Assembly (NCBI GenBank): GCA_039961635.1
Contig: JABRWB010000053.1
Span: 1 to 13,376, forward strand
Source: a bacterium
GTDB lineage: Bacteria; 4484-113; JAGGVC01
Length of the DNA stretch: 13,376 nt
Direction: 5' to 3'
Program-made: the position numbers and the translations under genes
Shown: positions 1-6,021 of the stretch, in pieces
How positions within the stretch are numbered: position 1 is the first letter of the stretch
How the letters are laid out: every line of letters begins with the position of its first letter
The notes under the pieces: generated by a model
The model's database searches: none
Told to the model about the DNA's origin: nothing
Seen by the model: the letters and a program-made list of their open reading frames with translations, nothing else

Positions 1-221
1 GCATCTTTGCGCGATAAATCTTCCGCATCGGGGATTCCCAAATTTCGCGCGATTTCGACGGGAGACGAGGCGGGCGGAGCCGCATCCGGGGACGGCGAGG
101 CCGCGGGCCTGCCGCCCGACCTGCCGCAGGATAAAACCGCCAGGGAAAGGAGCAAAACGAAAACGAATGAGTACGCAGAACCCCGACGGCAAGCGAGAGC
201 CGACATGAACGATGAAACCAT
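1..221 (-). CDS. Lipoprotein, N-terminal part (runs off left edge)
   Basis: Reading leftward on the minus strand, an open frame of 73 codons starts at ATG 221-219 and leaves the window still open. A strong Shine-Dalgarno GGAGGT (234-229) lies 7 bases before this ATG, which decides the start over an in-frame ATG five codons later. The N-terminus has Arg12-Arg13, then a hydrophobic stretch (about residues 17-30) ending in VLSC with Cys32. This is a type II (lipoprotein) signal peptide, so the mature protein should be lipid-anchored at Cys32. A Pro/Ala/Ser/Gly-rich linker (about 33-53) follows, then the start of a folded region. The function cannot be named because the body of the protein is outside the window. 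Confidence 0.7.
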   Translation of the reverse strand, partial: MVSSFMSALACRRGSAYSFVFVLLLSLAVLSCGRSGGRPAASPSPDAAPPASSPVEIARNLGIPDAEDLSRKD

Positions 222-276
222 TTTATATACCTCCAGCTTGAAAGGTCAACGCTGGGCGGAACTACCGGTCGAATAA

Positions 277-305
277 ATTGTACCCCCGGGTTTTGGATTT
301 CGCAA
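277..305 (-). promoter_or_regulatory. Candidate promoter for the lipoprotein gene
   Basis: On the minus strand TTGCGA (305-300) and TACAAT (282-277) are separated by 17 bases, a 4/6 match to the -35 and a 5/6 match to the -10 consensus. This would give a leader of about 45-50 bases before the lipoprotein start. It is supported only by motif match and position. Confidence 0.4.
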
Positions 306-351
306 CGTCGGCCGGAAATCGTTGGCGCAGCCGCGGCCAGATACGGCCGGA

Positions 352-413
352 GGATTCAATTGCGGGTATCATTCAATCGCCTTTGCGCGGCGGGCGGCTC
401 TGTGATTGAATCC
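352..413. repeat. 9-bp inverted repeat with a third half-site
   Basis: GGATTCAAT (352-360) is matched by its exact reverse complement ATTGAATCC (405-413). A further ATTCAAT copy lies between them at 371-377. The set sits between the divergent lipoprotein start and tRNA-Pro. No T tract follows, so it does not look like a terminator. It could be an operator for either neighbour, or chance. Confidence 0.3.
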
Positions 414-425
414 CGTCCCCGCCGT

Positions 426-499
426 CGGGCGGCGGCCAGCCCGGTTGGAGCGCAGCGTTCGGGACGCTGAGGTCGGGAGTTCAAATCTCCCCCGCCCGA
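426..499 (+). tRNA. tRNA-Pro (anticodon CGG), imperfect D arm
   Basis: A full cloverleaf can be folded. The 7-bp acceptor stem is CGGGCGG (426-432) with CCGCCCG (492-498). The 5-bp anticodon stem is CAGCG/CGCTG with loop TTCGGGA, giving anticodon CGG at 460-462. The variable loop has 5 bases, the 5-bp T stem is GGGAG/CTCCC with loop TTCAAAT, and the discriminator is A499. CCA is not encoded; a short T run follows. The D arm is irregular: GCC (435-437) faces GAGC (448-451), as if one T had been lost from GCTC. Position 8 is C where U is almost universal. Identity as proline is secure from the anticodon loop; whether the gene is functional is less certain. Confidence 0.82.
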
Positions 500-524
500 T
501 TTTTCCATTCCTTATAGCCTCGGC

Positions 525-1886
525 CTACGCGCCCGCGGCTTTTTTCAGCCACTCCGGTATCTCGTCCAATTCCACGATGTCGGCGGGCGTCTCGCGCCTC
601 GCAAGCAACGCGACGCCGTTCGCGCCCGCCAGCACCACCGCAGGACGCGGCACGCGGTTGTAGTTGCTGGCCATGCTGTACGTGTACGCGCCGGTCGAAA
701 GCATCGCCAGGATGTCGCCCGGAAGGGGCTCGGGCAGCGGCGCGTCCGTCGCCAGCATGTCGCCCGACTCGCAGCACTTTCCGGATATCGACCACGCGCC
801 CGTCGCCTGCTCGTTCGCCCGCTCCGCAAGCATCACATGGTGGCGGGCGCCGTAAAGAGCATGGCGCGGGTTGTCCGTCATCCCGCCGTCCACGCTCGCG
901 TAGTTGCGCACCCCCGGTATCTTCTTCACGCTTTCGACCGTGTACAGCGTTATCCCCGCCTCGCCCACTATCGAGCGCCCCGGCTCGTCGCACAGCACGG
1001 GCAGCGGCACGCCGTACTCTTCCGCGTCTTCCTTAATCGTGCGCACAAGCCGCTCCAGATGATCCGTCACCCGCGGCGGCGCGTCGTCCGGCATGTACTT
1101 GATTCCAAGCCCCCCCCCCATGTTTATCTCGTCCAGCGGCGCGCCGAGCGAGTTCCTGCAGAACGCGTAGAACTCCATCATCAGCCGCGCCGCCACGCTG
1201 AATATCTCGTACTCGAAAATCTGCGACCCTATATGGCAGTGTATTCCGACGAACTCCAGGCCCGGTATTTCCATCACCCGCCGCGCCGCCTCCTCCGCCG
1301 CGCCGCCCTCCAGGTTGAACCCGAATTTCGAGTCCACCTGGCCCGTCTGCACGTACTTGTGCGTGTGCGGCTTGACGCCGGGTGTCACCCGGATGAACAC
1401 TTTCTGACTGCGCCCCGTCTTCGCGGTCATCTCCGCCAGCCGGTCTATCTCCGCCAGATTGTCAATGACGATGCGTCCTACGCCGTACTCCAGCGCGAGC
1501 GAAAGCTCTTCCAGCGTCTTTGCATTGCCATGCAGCAGCACCATTTCCGGCGGGAACCCCGCGGCCATCGCCGTGTGCAGCTCGCCCGCCGACACCACGT
1601 CCAGCCCCAGCCCTTCCTGCTGGATCAGCCTGCAGAATCCCGTCGTCAAAAACGCCTTCGACGCGTAGTACACCCGCGACCGGGGATAAATCTCGATGCG
1701 CTCGCGGTACTCCCGGCAGCGCCGGCGTATCACGTCCTCCAGCATCACGATCAGCGGCGAGCCGAACTCGTCAATAAGCGAGCGCGCCGTGCGCCCGGCA
1801 AGGAGCAGCTTCCCGTCAGGCGAAATCACCGCCGCGCCGTCGGCGATGTGAAACTTGTTTTGCAATGGTTCCAAAGCAATCCCCAA
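525..1886 (-). CDS. lysA: Diaminopimelate decarboxylase LysA
   Basis: This PLP enzyme of fold type III (alanine racemase-like barrel plus C-terminal beta domain) makes L-lysine from meso-diaminopimelate, the last step of lysine synthesis, in the cytoplasm. Visible family motifs are YYASKAF with the PLP lysine at Lys77, HCHIGSQ, the glycine-rich phosphate-binding MGGGLGI, DEPGRSIV, CESGD (substrate Cys and Glu) and the C-terminal GAYTYSMASNYN. At 453 residues it is slightly longer than the usual 415-440. The start is unsure. An in-frame TGA lies just upstream and no ATG is available; TTG at 1886 is the first choice, while TTG at codon 5 has GGGGA five bases before it. The gene is monocistronic here and ends 25 bases from the convergent tRNA-Pro. 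A run of ten C (1110-1119) lies inside the GGG motif. Confidence 0.95.
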   Translation of the reverse strand: MGIALEPLQNKFHIADGAAVISPDGKLLLAGRTARSLIDEFGSPLIVMLEDVIRRRCREYRERIEIYPRSRVYYASKAFLTTGFCRLIQQEGLGLDVVSAGELHTAMAAGFPPEMVLLHGNAKTLEELSLALEYGVGRIVIDNLAEIDRLAEMTAKTGRSQKVFIRVTPGVKPHTHKYVQTGQVDSKFGFNLEGGAAEEAARRVMEIPGLEFVGIHCHIGSQIFEYEIFSVAARLMMEFYAFCRNSLGAPLDEINMGGGLGIKYMPDDAPPRVTDHLERLVRTIKEDAEEYGVPLPVLCDEPGRSIVGEAGITLYTVESVKKIPGVRNYASVDGGMTDNPRHALYGARHHVMLAERANEQATGAWSISGKCCESGDMLATDAPLPEPLPGDILAMLSTGAYTYSMASNYNRVPRPAVVLAGANGVALLARRETPADIVELDEIPEWLKKAAGA

Positions 1887-1978
1887 AAATCAATACGGCC
1901 GGTCTTAATGCGTTCATGCGCCGCGGGAACGGCCGCATTGCGTTATATACCCCGCGCGCGCCGGACATGTGTTGAGGA

Positions 1979-1987
1979 TGTGGATAA
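1979..1987 (-). promoter_or_regulatory. Single consensus DnaA box
   Basis: The minus strand reads TTATCCACA, an exact match to the DnaA box consensus, in the short gap between lysA and the unknown gene upstream of it. No second box or AT-rich unwinding region is seen nearby. It could contribute DnaA-dependent regulation of lysA or be chance; it is not evidence for an origin. Confidence 0.3.
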
Positions 1988-2004
1988 CTTTTCCGATATT
2001 CGAT

Positions 2005-2619
2005 TTAGCGGCTCACAACTGCTTGCAGTCCTATCGCCGCGCCTGACTCGATGTAGATTTCGAGCATCGCGGTGAATAGCCTTTTGATGAAATCCCTATC
2101 CATTGCGGGAGGAGCTTCGTAGGCCACTTGCGGCCAGAATCTTTTGGCTTCGAGAAGGATATTCCAGTGGCTATCCTCGATAGACAGCAGCATCCGAGCG
2201 ATCTTAATTTTTCGCTCCATTTGATCGATCCCCAGGGCAGAAAGCAACCGGTCCAAAATTGGGCGGCTGCGGTTGGCATCTAAAAGGGCGTTTACGGCCT
2301 GCCTTGCTATTACATAGATGCGCCAGCAACGGGCATCTTGTGCGATTTCGTCAAGCACTGAAAAAGTCCTGATGTAAAAGCCCTCCTCCAGAATCCGGTA
2401 CCTGTTCAACACGTTTTGTCCTTCTTCCGGCGATGCGCCTCCCGTGTCGAAATGGCGCGTAACTTCCGTTTGGTCGGCGTAGTCCCGGATGTAAGATAGC
2501 AGACCTTTGCCCGCATCCAGGTACGATTGCATTCCATGCTTTGAAAGCATGAGAAAATTATATCCAAATTGCCGTTTGGCAATGAGGGGTATTCGCGATG
2601 TTGCAGCCGCCTTTTCCAT
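2005..2619 (-). CDS. Hypothetical protein, predicted all-alpha
   Basis: I do not recognise this 204-residue protein. It has no signal peptide or membrane segment and looks helical and mixed-charge. Features seen are an aromatic/Met-rich start (FGYNFLMLSKHGMQSY), a central RYRILEEGFYIRTFSVLDEIAQ stretch split over two helices, and a final helix with FIKRLFTAMLEIYIESG. The start is uncertain. ATG 2619 has GGGGAGG about 13 bases upstream, but it lies inside the divergent tRNA-Gly promoter; later in-frame ATGs are at 2550 and 2532. The coding sequence is poorer in GC than its neighbours (28 of 60 bases in one sampled line against about 65 % in lysA), which hints at transfer or relaxed constraint. 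It is transcribed in the same direction as lysA with a gap of about 118 bases, so no tight operon is implied. Confidence 0.7.
   Translation of the reverse strand: MEKAAATSRIPLIAKRQFGYNFLMLSKHGMQSYLDAGKGLLSYIRDYADQTEVTRHFDTGGASPEEGQNVLNRYRILEEGFYIRTFSVLDEIAQDARCWRIYVIARQAVNALLDANRSRPILDRLLSALGIDQMERKIKIARMLLSIEDSHWNILLEAKRFWPQVAYEAPPAMDRDFIKRLFTAMLEIYIESGAAIGLQAVVSR
2535..2551. repeat. 17-bp perfect palindrome inside the unknown gene
   Basis: CATGCTTT, one central base, then AAAGCATG form an interrupted palindrome with 8-bp arms. It spans the in-frame ATG at 2550 of the unknown minus-strand gene, so it could be an operator or a 5' mRNA hairpin if translation starts there. There is no direct evidence for function. 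Confidence 0.3.
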
Positions 2620-2629
2620 TTGCTATAAT
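2601..2629 (+). promoter_or_regulatory. Promoter of tRNA-Gly
   Basis: TTGCAG (2601-2606) and TATAAT (2624-2629) are 17 bases apart, with an extended -10 TGC directly before TATAAT. Transcription would start about 25 bases before the mature tRNA. The element overlaps the first codons of the divergent unknown gene. Confidence 0.7.
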
Positions 2630-2659
2630 CCGCCTCCCCGAAGCGGCCAGCCGCGCCGG

Positions 2660-2731
2660 GCGGAAGTAGTTCAGTGGTAGAACACAACCTTGCCAAGGTT
2701 GGGGTCGCGGGTTCGAATCCCGTCTTCCGCT
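2660..2731 (+). tRNA. tRNA-Gly (anticodon GCC)
   Basis: A clean cloverleaf is visible. The acceptor stem is GCGGAAG (2660-2666) with CTTCCGC (2724-2730). U8-A9 are present and the D arm is GTTC/GAAC. The anticodon stem CAACC/GGTTG has loop TTGCCAA, giving GCC at 2692-2694. The T arm has loop TTCGAAT, and the discriminator is T2731, as expected for bacterial tRNA-Gly. CCA is not encoded; a CTCTTTT stretch follows directly. The tRNA reads GGC/GGT codons, which dominate in this GC-rich genome. Confidence 0.97.
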
Positions 2732-2747
2732 CTTTTCCCCCCCTCTG

Positions 2748-2756
2748 TGCTATCCT
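2748..2756 (+). promoter_or_regulatory. Candidate extended -10 for the S9 peptidase
   Basis: TGC-TATCCT (2748-2756) resembles the extended -10 elements before tRNA-Gly and infC in this window. No good -35 is seen 16-18 bases upstream, where the tRNA gene lies. The evidence is weak and positional. Confidence 0.35.
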
Positions 2757-2761
2757 TTCCG

Positions 2762-2791
2762 CGCCCCGGACGACGGGGCGAATCGCGTTTT
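2762..2791 (+). terminator. GC hairpin after tRNA-Gly, possible weak terminator
   Basis: CGCCCCG (2762-2768) and CGGGGCG (2774-2780) form a perfect 7-bp stem with a 5-base loop, followed by a short TTTT (2788-2791) separated from the stem. It could end tRNA transcripts, or be a 5' leader hairpin about 12 bases before the peptidase Shine-Dalgarno. Confidence 0.3.
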
Positions 2792-2803
2792 GAGGTGGCT
2801 CGA

Positions 2804-4822
2804 ATGAAGCTTGTGGGGACCGATGACCTTTACGAAATCGTGCAAATCGCAGGATTCGCCCTGTCACGGGACGGAGCACGCGCCGCGTTCGCGCAGAACG
2901 GCTCGCTTAAAAACAACAAGCGCTACCAGCACATTTACGTCGGCGCGGCCGGGAAGGCGCCGCGCCAGTTCACGCGGGGCGATGTGTCCGACGGAGCGCC
3001 GAAATTCTCGATTGACGGCCGCGAAATTTATTTCATATCGAAGCGCGGAGGCGACAAGAGCCAGCTCTATGCGATGCCCGTGGACGGCGGCGAGCCGCGC
3101 CGGCTGACCGATTACGCAGGCAACGTCGCGGCGTTTTATCCCGCGCCGGACGGCCGGCATGCCATCGTTCAGATGGTTCCGCAGGACGCGGAAGCGAAGG
3201 CGAGGGAGGAAAAAAAGAAACGCGGCGAGCCCGGATGGGAGCAGCCCGTCAAGCGCGTCATAAGCCGGCTTCTGTACAAGATGGACGGCATGGGATATTA
3301 CCCGGAGTCGCGCGGCGAGCTTCATTACATTTCGCTTAAATCGGGAAAAGGCAAAAGGATTCTCGACGGAAAATATTCGATAGGGAGCGTCGTTTTTTCC
3401 CCGGACGGAAGGTTCATTTATTTCGATTCCAACAGAAGCAAAGATCCCGATCTCGAATGGCGGCGGATTGAAATATACCGGATGCCCGTCTCCGGACGGG
3501 GGGGGCCGCGCAAAATTGATACGTTCGACGGGCCGAAGTTCGCGCTGTCCATAAGCCCGGACGGAAAGTGGCTGGCGTACGCTGGGGAGGAGGGAATAGA
3601 CGTTCCGTGGGGCACGAACGGAATCTATCTTTACAAGACGCCGACGGCCGGGGGCAAAACCGTCTGTCTAACCAAATCGCTCGACCGAGTGCCGCTTAAC
3701 ATGTCGGTCAACGACACGTTCGGAGTAGGCGAAAACTGCGATTACGTCTGGTCGCCCGACGGAGCGCACGTTTACTTCAATCTGTCCACGAACGGATGCA
3801 CCCACCTTTACCGCGTCGCGACGGACGGTAAATCGGCGCCGGAACCAGTCATCGAGGGGGAGGGGGTGCTTCTCGGTTTCGGAATCGATTTCGCGAAGGG
3901 TATCATCCACTATGTCTGGTCGGACAATTACGATCCGTGCAGCTATTTCACCGCAAAAATCCCGGCTGCCGGAGAATCCAGCGACGGCGCATCGGGCAAG
4001 CGCGTTTATTTCCCGAACAGGAATTATCTCGGCTCTCGAAAATTGGGCAAGGTGGAAAGTTTCTGGTTCAAAGGCAAGGGAGGCAGGCTGCAGGGGTGGA
4101 TTCTTTATCCGCCGGATTTCAATCCCGGAAAAAAATATCCGGCCATTTTGGAGGTGCACGGCGGGCCGAAGCTGCAGTACGCGAACGCCTTCTTTCACGA
4201 GTTCCAGTATCTCGCCGCACAGGGATACATCGTGCTGTTTTCGAATCCACGGGGTGGGCAGGGTTACGGGAAAAAGCACGTCGCGGCGATCAACGGAGCG
4301 TGGGGCACGCACGATTTCGACGACGTGATGAGCTTCGCCGACCACTGCGTCCGCAGGTACAAGTTCATAGACGCCAAGCGCCTCGGCATCACCGGCGGCA
4401 GCTACGGCGGTTACATGACCTGCTGGGCGGTCGGCCACACAGACCGATTCCGCGCCGCGGTCACCCAGCGCTGCGTGTCCAACTTCATAAGCTTCTTCGG
4501 CTCAAGCGACGTCGGATTCCATTTCAAGCAGGACTTCGGCGGCGCGACGCCATGGGAAGGTCTTAAGAAGTACGCCAAGCAAAGCCCTGTCTTTTACGCG
4601 AAGAATTTCAAGACGCCGTGCCTGGTCATCCACAGCGAGAACGACCTGCGCTGCCCGATTGAGCAGGGCGAGCAGTTTTACGTGGCGCTTAAGCTGGCCG
4701 GCGTCCCGACGCAGATGATCCGGTTCCCCGAGGAATCGCACGGGATGTCACGGGGCGGGCGCACCGACCGCCGCATCGAGCGCCTCAAGGCGATAAGCGG
4801 CTGGTTCGATAAATACCTGTAG
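2804..4822 (+). CDS. S9 (prolyl oligopeptidase) family serine peptidase
   Basis: The 672-residue protein has the two-part S9 architecture. About residues 1-370 form an N-terminal propeller of TolB/PD40-like repeats (recurring SPDG-type turns such as FSPDGRF and ISPDGKW). The C-terminal alpha/beta hydrolase domain spans about 390-672. The catalytic triad is visible: Ser533 in GGSYGGYM, Asp614 in SENDLRCP and His646 in ESHGMS; HGGP at 452-455 supplies the oxyanion region. It resembles acylaminoacyl-peptidase/dipeptidyl-peptidase-like members, which cut short peptides; the exact specificity cannot be read. No signal peptide is seen, so it is probably cytoplasmic. I chose ATG 2804 because GAGGTGG sits just upstream; the frame stays open leftward into tRNA-Gly, which is not coding. 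A G8 run lies at 3498-3505. The gene stands alone between tRNA-Gly and the infC promoter. Confidence 0.93.
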   Translation: MKLVGTDDLYEIVQIAGFALSRDGARAAFAQNGSLKNNKRYQHIYVGAAGKAPRQFTRGDVSDGAPKFSIDGREIYFISKRGGDKSQLYAMPVDGGEPRRLTDYAGNVAAFYPAPDGRHAIVQMVPQDAEAKAREEKKKRGEPGWEQPVKRVISRLLYKMDGMGYYPESRGELHYISLKSGKGKRILDGKYSIGSVVFSPDGRFIYFDSNRSKDPDLEWRRIEIYRMPVSGRGGPRKIDTFDGPKFALSISPDGKWLAYAGEEGIDVPWGTNGIYLYKTPTAGGKTVCLTKSLDRVPLNMSVNDTFGVGENCDYVWSPDGAHVYFNLSTNGCTHLYRVATDGKSAPEPVIEGEGVLLGFGIDFAKGIIHYVWSDNYDPCSYFTAKIPAAGESSDGASGKRVYFPNRNYLGSRKLGKVESFWFKGKGGRLQGWILYPPDFNPGKKYPAILEVHGGPKLQYANAFFHEFQYLAAQGYIVLFSNPRGGQGYGKKHVAAINGAWGTHDFDDVMSFADHCVRRYKFIDAKRLGITGGSYGGYMTCWAVGHTDRFRAAVTQRCVSNFISFFGSSDVGFHFKQDFGGATPWEGLKKYAKQSPVFYAKNFKTPCLVIHSENDLRCPIEQGEQFYVALKLAGVPTQMIRFPEESHGMSRGGRTDRRIERLKAISGWFDKYL

Positions 4823-4848
4823 GCGGGTGGCGGAATTGCGTCCAAAAA

Positions 4849-4857
4849 TGCTATCAT
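4849..4857 (+). promoter_or_regulatory. Possible upstream infC promoter (extended -10)
   Basis: TGC-TATCAT (4849-4857) matches the extended -10 pattern seen before tRNA-Gly. No -35 at correct spacing is visible. If used, it would give infC a second start site upstream of the stronger promoter at 4873. Confidence 0.3.
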
Positions 4858-4872
4858 TCTGCGGCTCCCGGC

Positions 4873-4901
4873 TTGACACGGGCGCCGGCTGTCGTTAAAA
4901 T
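4873..4901 (+). promoter_or_regulatory. Promoter of the infC-rpmI-rplT-pheS operon
   Basis: A perfect -35 TTGACA (4873-4878) and a -10 TAAAAT (4896-4901, 5/6) are separated by exactly 17 bases. The implied start near 4908 leaves a leader of only about 20 bases before infC. There is therefore no room for the long L20-binding or attenuator leader found upstream of infC in Bacillus-type operons. Confidence 0.75.
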
Positions 4902-4930
4902 CCCCGGCCTTTGGCCGTTCCGGAGGAATT

Positions 4931-5491
4931 ATCAGCAAGCAGAGGGTAAACCGGGAGATCCGGGCGCCGCAGGTCCGGGTCATTTCCGAGAGCGGCGAGC
5001 AGCTCGGCGTGATGAGCGTCGGGCAGGCGTTGGAACTTGCGCAGGGCAGGGAGATGGACCTCGTTGAGGTTGCTCCCAACGTGGACCCGCCCGTGTGCAA
5101 GCTGATGGACTTTGACAAGCTCAGGTACAAACAGAAAAAGCGGCAGAAGGAATCGCACCGCACGCAGCAGCTCAAAGAAATCACGGTGCGCCTGAAAATA
5201 GGCCAACACGACCTTGACACCAAGGTGAAGCACATAAAGCGCTTCCTTTCCGAGGGGCACAAGGTCAAGCTGAACGTCCACATGCGCGGGCGCGAGAAGG
5301 ACTATGCCGGCACTCTGGGAGTGGCCATGCTCGACAAGGTGAGCGAGGATTTAAAAGAACTCGCGATAGTCGAGCGAAAGAGCACCGCGGTTATGGGCAA
5401 CAGGATTCATCTCATCCTCGCGCCCGTGAAAACTGGAGATACGAAACATGCCAAAGATGAAAACGCACAAGGCGACCGCCAAGCGGGTTAA
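4931..5491 (+). CDS. infC: Translation initiation factor IF-3 (non-AUG start)
   Basis: IF-3 binds the 30S subunit, keeps subunits apart and proofreads start-codon choice. The N-domain begins with RVNREIRAPQVRVI and contains AxxxDLVEVAPNVDPPVCKLMDF. The linker is Lys/Arg-rich (KQKKRQK), and the C-domain includes EITVRLKIGQHDLDTK, VKLNVHMRGRE and a terminal NRIHLILAPVK. The family N-terminus lies upstream of the first GTG (5009), and after the in-frame TGA at 4874 there is no ATG, GTG or TTG. The only starts fitting GGAGG (4922-4926) are ATC 4931 and the adjacent ATT 4928. AUU and AUC starts are known in infC (E. coli, Myxococcus) and allow autoregulation by IF-3. I prefer ATC for spacing. After the normal IF-3 end an extra tail of about 20 residues runs into rpmI, overlapping it by 44 bases. 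Confidence 0.93.
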   Translation: MSKQRVNREIRAPQVRVISESGEQLGVMSVGQALELAQGREMDLVEVAPNVDPPVCKLMDFDKLRYKQKKRQKESHRTQQLKEITVRLKIGQHDLDTKVKHIKRFLSEGHKVKLNVHMRGREKDYAGTLGVAMLDKVSEDLKELAIVERKSTAVMGNRIHLILAPVKTGDTKHAKDENAQGDRQAG

Positions 5492-5648
5492 GGTGACCGG
5501 CTCGGGCAAACTCATGCGCAAGTACGCCCGCGAGCGGCACCTTTTGCGCAAGAAAACGAGCGCGCGCAAGCGCAGGCTGAGCGTGCCGGGCTCGTTCGCG
5601 CCCGCGGACACGGCGCGTATCCGTACACTTATCAGCCCGGGGTTGTAA
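5448..5648 (+). CDS. rpmI: 50S ribosomal protein L35
   Basis: This 66-residue, very basic protein has the L35 signature MPKMKTHKATAKRVKVTGSGK and the HLLRKKTSARKRRL core. It is a small component of the large ribosomal subunit, and its length is normal for the family. GGAG (5435-5438) lies 9 bases before the ATG, inside infC. The first 44 bases overlap the 3' end of infC in another frame, so translation is probably coupled. rplT begins 4 bases after the stop. The order infC-rpmI-rplT is the classic bacterial one. Confidence 0.97.
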   Translation: MPKMKTHKATAKRVKVTGSGKLMRKYARERHLLRKKTSARKRRLSVPGSFAPADTARIRTLISPGL

Positions 5649-5652
5649 GAAA

Positions 5653-6012
5653 ATGGCACGTGTGAAAAGAAGCGTCGGCGGACGCAAAAAAAGAAGAAAG
5701 ATAATAGCCCTCGCAAAGGGATTTCGCGGCGCGAGAGGCAATCTGTACAGAGCCGCACGCGAGGCCGTATGGCATTCGTGGCGCTACGCCTACGTCGGAC
5801 GCAAGCGCCGCAAGCGCGACTTCCACCGGCTGTGGAATGCCCGCATCAACGCGGGCGCCCGGATGCGGGGGCTGTCCTACTCGCAGTTTATGCACGGTCT
5901 TAAGACGGCGGGCATCGGCCTCAACCGCAAAATGCTTTCCGAGCTTGCGATCCGCCGCCCAGAGATCTTCGACCAGATCGCGGCCGCGGCCAAATCCGGA
6001 CTGGCGGGCTAG
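5653..6012 (+). CDS. rplT: 50S ribosomal protein L20
   Basis: This 119-residue basic protein has the L20 pattern: MARVKRSVGGRKKRRKI at the N-terminus, then AKGFRGARGNLYRAAREAV, RRKRDFHRLWNARINAGAR and GLSYSQFMHGLKTAGIGLNRKMLSELA. L20 binds 23S rRNA early and is essential for 50S assembly. In some bacteria it also represses its own operon through the mRNA. No good Shine-Dalgarno is seen before the ATG, which follows the rpmI stop by 4 bases, so translational coupling to rpmI is likely. Its stop TAG overlaps the AGGAG of pheS. Confidence 0.97.
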   Translation: MARVKRSVGGRKKRRKIIALAKGFRGARGNLYRAAREAVWHSWRYAYVGRKRRKRDFHRLWNARINAGARMRGLSYSQFMHGLKTAGIGLNRKMLSELAIRRPEIFDQIAAAAKSGLAG

Positions 6013-6021
6013 GAGCGTCCC

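Noticed and set aside
7-276. Plus-strand open frame at the left edge
   Set aside because: The minus strand of the same region has a strong Shine-Dalgarno and a lipoprotein signal peptide; the plus-strand product has no features and no ribosome site.
837-2075. Long open frame (412 codons) on the plus strand
   Set aside because: It is antisense to lysA, Arg/His/Pro/Ala-rich with no family motif, and typical of shadow frames in GC-rich DNA.
2690-2803. N-terminal extension of the S9 peptidase frame back to 2690
   Set aside because: The extension lies within tRNA-Gly and a GC hairpin; ATG 2804 has a good Shine-Dalgarno and fits the family N-terminus.
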